Shown piece after piece: positions 55,717 to 64,000 of a stretch of 64,000 nt of DNA (within the stretch, counting starts at the first letter, position 1; every line of letters begins with the position of its first letter). The stretch spans positions 36,178,428 through 36,242,427 of the forward strand of contig CM038709.1 in the NCBI GenBank assembly GCA_021613375.1. Reading direction: 5' to 3'. The translations under genes and the position numbers were made by a program. Source of the DNA: Megaleporinus macrocephalus. Taxonomy: Eukaryota; Chordata; Actinopteri; Characiformes; Anostomidae. A model generated the notes under the pieces. That model was given only the letters and a program-made list of their open reading frames with translations, was not told the DNA's origin and searched no databases.

Positions 55717-56650
55717 TTGTAAAGTGCCATAAAATGTAAAACTGTATTACATTGTCCTTGTTAAATAAGCAGTACATAGAATTGACATACTATAAAACTC
55801 AAACATGCTGTTTCTTATTTAAATACAAAAAATACAAAAATAAAATAGGTCAATTCCAAAATCTTAAAGTGAGACTCATTAATATTTACACCACCAACAT
55901 CTATATACAACTACATCAGAACATGTGGAGAAATTTACCATTCCAGGCTGTAAAGAGGATGTTGGCACTTTTCATTCCCTTCCCAAAAAACCAAACTGTC
56001 AAAGGTGGACCAATTTGCTAGCATCTCAATCAAATGTTCCATTCCACCTTAAATGTAACAGTTTGTACATGATGTAACTGCCACACCATTTAAGGTGAAA
56101 CATCTTTAACAGGTTCCTGGACAAGTTTAATTCAAAGTCTTCATATTTTACTGTGGTCAGTTCCTCAAACCTTGGACAATATTGAGCAGCTTCGCAGCTT
56201 CACTCAGCATTTAACACTGAAAAGACTAAAGAGAAGAGCAGTTCTACCTTTACTAGCATCACAACCGCAACCCCTTAACCTGTACGTAGCAGCCATGCTG
56301 TATAATTAGTTTTCTGGTTGAAGCAAATCATCTTAAACTGTAAGCTTCTTAATGAACAACAACTTTAATTTAGTTTGTGTTTGATGTCCAGATGAAAGCA
56401 AGTAGATAGCATGGGTAACATTAGCTACTAGCATGCTCCAAGTAAATAGCATGAGGGCAGAGCTTATTTACACAGATATTTATTTAATGTGTCTATTTTG
56501 ACATGTTGCATATGTGTGACCATTGCTGTGTCTTGCTATGAACCCGCTGTTTCATTCTAGGACCACAGAGTGTAAATGAATGTATAAAATTGCATCTGGG
56601 CATATTTTACCCCGACTAAAGTCAAAATCTTAAAAAATATGAATTTAAAT
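55717..56650 (-). mobile_element. Repeat family A copy, nearly complete
   Basis: The complement of the right end of the family lies at 55717 (AAAGTGCCATAAAATGTAAA, a diverged form of the AGGTACCACAGAATGTAAAA end). The copy continues through AATATTTACACCACCAACAT near 55882, GCAGCTTCACTCAGCATTTA near 56192, CACAACCGCAACCCC near 56260 and TGTTTCATTCTAGGACCAC near 56549, to the CCCCGACTAAAG block near 56620. On the forward strand of this copy (55925-56070) a frame KFTIPGCKEDVGTFHS, then LPKKPNCQRWTNLL, aligns with the start of a THAP zinc finger; the first Cys is missing and the frame ends after about 50 codons. Confidence 0.8.
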
Positions 56651-58033
56651 ATACAGACTAAATGCATTTTATAGTAACTTTAGGAATATAATGCTTTGAA
56701 ACCAAATTTCTTATTTCATACCATCTGAATAAACTCAGTAGCTTTAAATCCTCACTACACTGAAAGGTTAATAAGCTAGGCGTCTATTTACACATCATCT
56801 TCTTGCTGAATGGGTAAAAACTTCTCTCTGGTGTCCATTTTGTAGATAGCATCACTGATTTAGATAGCATCACTGATTTCTTTAAATTTTATTTACCTAG
56901 GTGAGAGTCAGACTAAAGCTAGCTTGGCTGGTATTCACAAAGGGTCGACACCAAAGGGATTCTCAGGGGTTGTTTGATTTATTTGTGTAATTCTTGTTGA
57001 AACTAACTCTAGCTTTAGGCCAGAATGTGTCTTAAAAATGGACTGTTTTGTTGTTCCTCCCTAACTGAATACAGTGATGGATGCGTGTACTGGAAGCATA
57101 TTATTTAGGCATGCTGAGCACTGAACGTTTTTTTTTTCTTCTTCTTAATGCAGATAGCTAATTGATAACTTGAGTGAGTGAGATGATCAGTGTTTTGCAT
57201 GGCTGTCAACCAATGGCAGAAAAACAACAGCCTATGGTGCTCTTTCAAAAGTAAAGGGAGTTTTCCCAGAGCTCACTTTTTCTCTGAGCCGAGAAAGTTG
57301 CTGCATTTGGCTTTTTACTATAGCAGAGATTTGTAGAGATTGATGTGATGTCTGTCGCGCACAGTAATGTGCTCCTCTTCACCGCAGCTTCACAGCAGTG
57401 AAGGAAACTGTTTCAGAACACCACAACTGGTGCTGACCGAGCTCCCACTGAGCTTATGATGTCAAACCCTGTTTTTTTTCCTTACTAGTGTTTACAGACT
57501 TGGTGATGGGGTAGAAATCCATGTTATGTAAAAACAAAACAGGTTCGATAACATCATGTTTTAAATTTTTAGACTGAACATAGAGCTTGGAATAAAATAT
57601 TTAATAGCAATATTTTACCAAATGCCTGTTAGTATTTACAAGATAAAATAATATGTTTTGTATGACCTGAACTTTAAGAACCTTACTATTTGTCGCACTA
57701 GCATATCAAGAATTTCAAGAACAAGTAATAAATCCTCAACTATTTACTTTTAGTGATCTTGTAATAAAATAAAGTTGGACAGATTGTACCTCTAATTATT
57801 CTAAATTTGTCACACTCTATACTCTGAAACTTCATAATGTTGATATTAACCAGCTTGTGTGCAATTAAATCTAATGTTTAAGGAAAATGCATTGACAGTG
57901 TTTTGGTTCCATCTGGTCAGTTTGCATTTCTGCTTAAAGTAAGATGCTGCACTGAACAGATGCACTGTTAAAATAATTTATAATGTTATAAGGCTGCCTT
58001 CAAATGCTTTAAATTATTCTTGCTTTGTAAACC

Positions 58034-58034
<1 letters not shown>
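56651..58034. other. Unique AT-rich DNA, nothing recognised
   Basis: Contains a short direct duplication of TAGATAGCATCACTGATTT near 56844-56880. No gene or transposon recognised. The region 57240-57480 is more GC-balanced than its surroundings. Confidence 0.4.
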
Positions 58035-58101
<67 letters not shown>

Positions 58102-58132
58102 AAAATACTGGGAATAAGCATAATAGATTATC

Positions 58133-58206
<74 letters not shown>

Positions 58207-58240
58207 GGTAATCTATTATGCTTATTCCCTGTATTTTTAT
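58035..58240. repeat. TA arrays with a 40-bp inverted duplication
   Basis: A TA run (58036-58098) is followed by a 40-bp arm (58099-58138, ATAAAAATACTGGGAATAAG, CATAATAGATTATCTTCATA), a second TA run (58139-58200) and the inverted copy of the arm (58201-58240) with only two mismatches. The structure can fold into a long hairpin with a self-complementary TA loop. Open frames of poly-YI read through it are artefacts. Confidence 0.95.
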
Positions 58241-59439
58241 TTTGGGGTTCCACTGCTTATTTCTTTCAAAACACAGTATTTTCCTCATACTGTACTCCTG
58301 TATTTACCATCTGTCTAAAATGCTCTGTTCCTGTGTCTTTATGCTCAGCCTCCTTATGAGCCCAGCTTGCTCTGATTGGTCACCTTGCTCATTTTGTTCT
58401 GATCAGCAGGATCAGCATCCTGCTACAAGTTCCTCCCTCACATGCAGCTAATATATTACAAGAACGTGTCACCTTGTAACAGAGTAAAGGGCTGGAATCC
58501 CAATGAGGTGTGTTAGGCAGCTGAGAAAAGTGGTTTCTGTGGGAGACAGTTTCTCTCCCTGGAGTAAACTTTGGACTTCATAACTTTTTTACTTTAAATT
58601 TTTACATGCACAAAAAGCTGCAACACACTAACGAAAAGAGGAAAAACAGAAAAGCCCTCTTCATTTTAATGGTACTTTAAGGATGGCGTCCCACAAAAGC
58701 CTGCTATAGCATCATCTAACTTTGGAAGGAGAGGCTAGCTCAGTATTTCCTGAGTGGACATTAAGGAAGAGACAGAAAAGAGATGGAAGAAGACGGGAAA
58801 ATGATTGAGCTACAGACCAGAGAGTAAGAGTAAATGTCAGACTGGCTTCTGGCTAAAAAAAAAAAAAGGATGCAGGACAGATGCTGAACTGACCTCCTTC
58901 ATTTTTACTCAGTAATTACTTGTATTGCTGCACTTGCTTGATGTTTTGCTGTGTTAGCAAATTAGTTGACTCGTAATTAATTCATAACTCACTCAAATAA
59001 GTCCACAGATTTAACTGCTAGCTAGACATGTAGAGAAACCCCACAGGCGTAATAACTTCTTCGTAATGCTCCTTTAAGGCAGCCTAAAAACTGACATTTT
59101 TAATAATTTCTTTAAAGCCAGTGCAGATGTCTATGAGTGTTCTGCTTTGGGGAACTTGTTAAATAGTTAGCTAACTTTAAGCTTAGCTTTAACCGTGGAT
59201 TTTCTGCTGTGTGATGGTTCATTCTGCCTGTGTTCAAGATCAAGAAAAATTATCTGGGTAACTGCACGCTGGAGCATGCCATGTCCCACCCCAAATAGAG
59301 GAAAGATGCTGAAGGCAGGAGAGCTGTTGGCAGCAGTCACTGTAACTTTATCCTCACACTCAAAGCACTAACAAAATCACAACCAAAACTCTAATCGAAA
59401 GCTAAACTTCAGTGGATTGAAGTTAGACCTCTTTTTTTT
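58241..59439. other. Unique AT-rich DNA, nothing recognised
   Basis: Includes a poly-A run at about 58856-58866. Small open frames only; none has a recognisable domain. Confidence 0.4.
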
Positions 59440-59670
59440 AAAGGTGCCAATGCTGTGGATGCGTAATCAAGGACTTGAGCTCCTCATGCCTCTTGTTGCT
59501 GCTGTCACTCTCACACCATCTCTTGCGGCTGACATTGTCCTCTCGCTGTCACATGTGGCTTTCGTCAGCATGTGAGGCTCAGGCACCACGTTCCTGCCCT
59601 CTTTTACAGATATTATCGGTGCCTATGGCTTAAATAACTGGCACACATGCATAACAATTACTCTGCGTAT
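59440..59670. other. Candidate conserved non-coding stretch
   Basis: A block of balanced composition with CTCTTGCGGCTGACATTGTC and GTCACATGTGGCTTTCGTC words, single copy. Weak support from composition only. Confidence 0.22.
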
Positions 59671-61604
59671 CTAAACCTGGGTTGTTACCTATCATCATAA
59701 AATGAGTTAACCAAGACTCCCTGCACTTTAGATACCTTTGATTGTTTGTTTACAGGAATTCTATTATTATGTCATATGTCATCACAGAATACTTCATGTT
59801 GATTGGTCAGTGAGAGGCCAATACGGACCAACAAATGCAGTTACAGCTAGAGAAAGCACTTGGATGGGTAGAGTCAAGTCTGCGTTATCCCAATCCAAAC
59901 CAAACAAGCAGTTCTATCGTAGGCCTGTTGTTGTGGTGGTGCAACGGCACATTATCATAAGTGTAGCTATTCTTTGCAGCAAAGCTGAATAAATCATCAA
60001 TGGAGCAAATGTAGGAGCTGTTTTGTGGAATGTTAAACAACTCCCTTCGGGTCTGTTAAGACTTCACTTTGCTACTGGGTCTTTCAGGCTGAGCAAATTT
60101 TACAAATAATGACTCACCCGCTGTGCATTATCATTAACTTAGTATTTTTAGCATTTTACAGGGAATGGATAATCCATGTGGCAGAATTACCTTGTTATAC
60201 AGTAGATTACACTAATTAAGCTTTTGGCTCTGAGTCACACTGACCTTTCTTCTAAACCAAAGTAAAAAGTTTGGCATTAAAGATGTCTGTAGAACATGGC
60301 TGTAAACATGTAAATACAGATGCAGTGCAGCTCATTTAAAGACTCACTGAAAGCTGTTTTATTGTAAATGTACTAACCATGAAGCTAAAGAGACACTCTT
60401 GCCAATGTTTAAGACCAGGAATACTAGGAAAGACTAGGAAACCCTCTTCGGATGATATTACCTGAAGGTGGGAGGAGCATTTAAAAAACTACAGGTGTTT
60501 TGGGGTGGATTTTGAGGGGTGGGCTGATGGCCAATGTTACTGCTTTAGGAAAATAACTATTGAGGCTATATAACTGTGGATATATAGCCATATGTAATGG
60601 ACACATTAAATCACAGAAATGACAGAATTACTAAGATGAGGCACTCCATAAGCTATAATTAGCATGATTACCTGGCATTCCAAGAAGATTGGCCTTATTT
60701 TTGTGACCAAACAGATGGAAAACATGACACCAGTCTTCCTCTTGTATGTATACAGACAGAACCAATGACTGAGGCAGGACATAAGAGTAAAGTTTCTTGG
60801 TTGTATGTGTCTAGAGACATTTCCTGTTTACAAATATTACTTCCAGGGGGCAAAACCGCTTCAATGACTTACACTGTAACATGAATCAACTGCTGTAAAT
60901 AATTTATAACATATTGTTTATAATTTCTTGTTTACTCAATAATAAAATGGCATTTCCATGTTGGAACTGTTTGTTTGTTTGTTTCATTTGCATATTAATA
61001 TGACATTAAGTGAAACATTAGCTACAATTCTCTATCAGATCTCTATGAACAGCATGTTACACTCTGCGTTGTGTTCATGCCTAGTATCAATCTTTAACAC
61101 ATGAAAATCACAGGGGCACCAACATCTTACAGCTTTAATATATCAGTGCTGCTGTCTTTTCATGAGATCACCGGCAGGATTTCTCCTGTAGTACCTAATA
61201 TGATATATTTACCCGCTGATGTGCTGGAAGACCGTGGCTGTGTACATACAGTAAGCCTCAAGGTCTTTACCATAAAGCATAGCATGAAATGGGCTGCGGC
61301 TGTTCTGTTTCACAATGCACAAATCAATCAGACCACAAAAACTGCAAATGAACCGAAATAAGACCCTTCCTAGAAGTGGTCTCAATTAGGTTTGTTTTTG
61401 AAGCCATTTAGAGGGTCTGAGTTCATTTAAAGTACAGAACACTATGACCCATTGAGTCCAATTCAGATGCTGAAATGAAATGTTTTGCTAATAGCTTTCA
61501 AATCACAAACCTTCATGGCATGCTGACATGTCCTAGGAATTTTGCCCATCTTACCTGTTTTTTAAGTTTTTTAAGAGCAGTAAATTATGTTGAATTTTTT
61601 TTAA
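59671..61604. other. Unique DNA, no supported feature
   Basis: About 1.9 kb without repeat or gene signal. Forward frames 59738-59992 and 61101-61361 have no recognisable domain. A GTTTGTTT repeat lies near 60968-60984. Confidence 0.4.
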
Positions 61605-63052
61605 TATGGTTAGGCCCAGAAATATTTGGACAGTAACATAATCTTCATGATTTGGGCTCTCCATGCCACCACATTGAATTTGAAATGAAACAACTGGGAT
61701 GCAATTGAAATGTAGACATTCGGGTTTAATTCAAGGGGTTGAACAAAATATCCTATGAAATGTTTAGGAATTCCAACCATTTTTTCTACAAAGCATCTTT
61801 ATTTCAGGGGCTCAAAAATAATTGGACAAATTAACATAACTGTAAATAAAATGCTAATTTTTAATACAATGACGGCCTGATATCTGGAACCTATGGACAT
61901 CACCAAATGGGTTGAGATCTGGTGGTTGACTTGAACATTGCAGAATATTCTACTTCTTTATGTTAAAAAAGTCCTGGGCTGGTTTCACAGTATGTTTTGG
62001 GTCACTGTCCACCTGTACTGTAAAGTGCCGTCCAATCAACCTTGCTGCATTTGGTTGATTCTGAGCAGAAAGTGTCTTCCTGTACACTTCAGAATTCATC
62101 CAGCTGCCTCTGTCTTCTGTCACATCATCAATAAACACCAGTGACCCAGTGCCATTGGAAGTCACGCATGCTCATGCAATGCCAGGATGTGGTGTGCTTT
62201 GGACCATGAGTTGTTCCAAGCCGTCTTCATATTTTCTTTCTCACATCGTTCAGATACAGGGTGATCTTATTTTCATCTATCCATAGAATTTCATTCCAGA
62301 ACTGGGCTGGCTCCTTTAGATGGTTTTAAGTCTAATCTGGGGGTTCTATTTCTGAGGCTGATTATTGGTTTGCAGCTTGTGGCGAACCCTCTGTATTTGC
62401 TCTTATGAAGACTTCTCTTTATGATAGACTTAGATACTGATACACCTACTTCCTGGAGAGTGTTCTTCACTTGGGTGGATGTTGTGAAGGGATTTTTTCT
62501 TCTGCAATCATCCACCACTAATGTCTTCCGAGGACGTCCAGGCCTTTTTGAGTTCCTGAGCTACCAGCTTTTTCCCCAGAAAAAGAGAGCACCACCAGAT
62601 CTGTTGATGTGGCCACTCCTAACATTTCCGCTATCTCTCTGAAGAATTACTTCTCTGTTTCAGCCTAATGATGGCCTATTTCACTTTCATTGAGAGCTCC
62701 TTTGACCGCATGTTGTGGGTTCACAGCAACAGCTTCCAAATGCAAATGGCACACCTGGAATCAACTCCAGACCTTTTACATGCTTAACTGATGATGGATT
62801 AATAAGGGAAAATTCCTTGAAATAGCTTTTGAGATAGTTGTCCAATTACTTTTGGTCCCTTGAAAAAGAGGTGGCTACATATTAAAGAGCTGTCATTCCT
62901 AAACCCTTCCTCCAATTAGGATGTGAATACCCCTAAATAAAGCTGAGAAAAAGCCCACATTAATTATGTAACAGTATCCTGAATACAGTTTAGTAAACAG
63001 TTAAAATGACAAAACTTGTGTCACTGTCCAATTATTTCTGGACCAAACTGTA
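61605..63052 (-). mobile_element. Tc1-like transposon, near full length
   Basis: The left end TATGGTTAGGCCCAGAAATA, continuing TTTGGACAGTAAC, and the right end GTCACTGTCCAATTATTTC, continuing TGGACCAAACTGTA, are terminal inverted repeats that agree at about 27 of 33 positions. Both end in TA, the Tc1/mariner target duplication. The 1,448-bp length fits an almost undeleted element. Subterminal sequences repeat the end motif (AAAATAATTGGACAAATTAAC at 61814, TTGTCCAATTACTTTTGG near 62840), as expected for inner binding sites. The reverse strand carries a broken transposase. Confidence 0.92.
61950..62700 (-). pseudogene. Broken Tc1-like transposase
   Basis: Reverse-strand fragments follow transposase order. 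62291-62518 is the second helix-turn-helix region (CRRKNPFTTSTQVKNTLQEV, SIIKRSLHKSKYRG). Around 62264-62284 the reverse complement encodes WIDENK, which keeps the first Asp of the DDE triad. 61950-62165 is the central core (GTGSLVFIDDVTEDRGSWMN, FTVQVDSDPKHT), where the motif normally reads DNDPKHT; Asn has become Ser. The C-terminal region with the third acidic residue appears to be missing before the left end. Frame changes between the fragments make it inactive. Confidence 0.9.
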
Positions 63053-63159
63053 GTTTATATAAAGCAGAGCACTGTATAACTTTCTCCCGCAGTGCAAAGC
63101 AGAGAGTCATCTTTGACATTGTAAATAACACACAATACAGAGCCTCATGTTCTTATGGT
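63053..63159. other. Spacer
   Basis: Short unique spacer between the Tc1-like element and the next block. Nothing recognised. Confidence 0.4.
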
Positions 63160-63710
63160 CTTTGAATGGGCCAGCAGCGAGGGACTCAATTGAACTTGTA
63201 GTGCCTTGAAGTCTCCCTGAGAACAGTGCTCATCAAATGGAGCAATAGGGTGTTCAATGTTTGGGGGTGCGGGGGCGGTTGGAGGGGATGAAATAAGCAA
63301 ACTAATGAGGTGTGGTGATTGAGAGCGTCTCGGTTGGAGACGGTAATGCTTTTGGCGTCATTAAAGCTAGCGAGATGACGGGGAAGGTAACGTGTCAGAA
63401 AACATTGAGGTGGTCATTTTTCATAACTGGGAGCACGGCAATGGACAGACAGGCAATTGATGTCTTCAATGGTACATGGGCTCGGCTGATTTTGACTAAA
63501 TGCTGACCTAATAGTAGTAATTGATGGCAACAATGAGAGTTTTATTGGCCCATTTTTCCAATATGCACTACATCTATCGATTGAACTGAGCTCCAGTGAG
63601 CTTCCCGATGTTACTGTAGAGGCTAATGTGGTGTGGCAAAGTGAACTTGTTCAGCCTTTTGTACAAGTGGGCTGAAATGTGATTAGTTCTGTAAAGCCAT
63701 GTACGGGTGG
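63160..63710. other. Candidate conserved non-coding stretch
   Basis: Among the most enhancer-like stretches in the window: balanced, single copy, with many homeodomain and SOX-type cores (AATTGATGGCAACAATGAGA near 63519, TTTTATTGGCCC near 63539, CATTAAAGCTAGCGAGATG near 63359, ACATCTATCGATTGAAC near 63570). The forward frame 63312-63506 has no recognisable domain. Deep conservation is my expectation from the look of the sequence, not something I can show here. Confidence 0.33.
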
Positions 63711-64000
63711 AATTATGATTGAGTGACAGTACTCGGCTGTACTGTCATGTTCGCAGCTGTATGATCCTTTAAGGGGAATGACCTTGTGTCTCTTTGAAAA
63801 AGAATCTTATATTATTCTATTCCCCTTGTTTCTTCTACCTTTGTGTTAGATCTTCTGGGTAGTTACTTGGCTGGTTTGCAAATTAACAACAGCAAACAAA
63901 ATGAACTAAATTACATGGGAGAAGAAGAAGCAATGTCAAGCTTGAATAGGATAATCTAACCTCATCCGAGGTATATAACACAGTGGGTGAATGAGAACAA
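63711..64000. other. Unique DNA to window end
   Basis: No repeat, RNA or gene signal was recognised before the window end. Confidence 0.4.

Noticed and set aside
57986..58288. Poly-YI open frame
   Set aside because: Read-through of alternating TA sequence; the reverse and forward strands both give it.

Overview
The window looks like teleost nuclear DNA. It is AT-rich, has no supportable protein-coding gene, and is crowded with fish-type repeats: several Tc1-like DNA transposon remnants, a LINE with Rex1/Babar-like reverse transcriptase, a solo LTR, hAT-type and other miniature elements, and long minisatellites. The repeat spectrum suits an ostariophysan fish (characin or catfish type), but this is recognition from memory and not a placement. 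All long open frames found are either low-complexity repeat translations, transposase or reverse-transcriptase remnants, or short unsupported frames. The window is best read as intergenic or deep intronic.

Layout. 0-10 kb: a repeat-family-A copy cut by the window start, unique DNA, a LINE 3' tail ending in an ATTCTG run, and a Tc1-like fragment. 10.05-11.5 kb: a 25-bp minisatellite with telomere-like CCCTAA cores. 15.6-24 kb: three further family A copies, two long TA runs, a miniature element carrying a TTAGGG-like minisatellite, and a Tc1-like element. 26.6-28.7 kb: a 40-44-bp minisatellite with nested higher-order duplications, including two 390-bp copies that read identical. 30-40 kb: CTGT and GTCAA runs, a 49-bp minisatellite, a Tc1-like element followed by GATA repeats, repeat family B, GT-rich DNA and another Tc1-like remnant. 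40.6-47 kb: a solo LTR with 5-bp target duplication, a family A copy split by a 350-bp hAT-type element with 8-bp target duplication, and a decayed LINE. 48-56 kb: a 42-bp minisatellite running into family B, a nested Tc1-like insertion, and a family A copy. 58 kb: a TA-loop hairpin. 61.6-63.05 kb: a nearly full-length but dead Tc1-like element.

The strongest observations concern how repeats relate to each other. At least six copies of family A share TTAA-flanked AGG termini and a short reading frame that looks THAP-like, pointing to a non-autonomous Kolobok-type element. The 44-bp array appears to be a tandem expansion of family A sequence, and the 42-bp array an expansion of the leader of family B, so two of the large minisatellites seem to have been born from transposons. 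Several moderately GC-rich single-copy stretches are listed as candidate conserved non-coding elements at low confidence, because only alignment to other fish could confirm them. I found no CRISPR, operon, or novel gene system.
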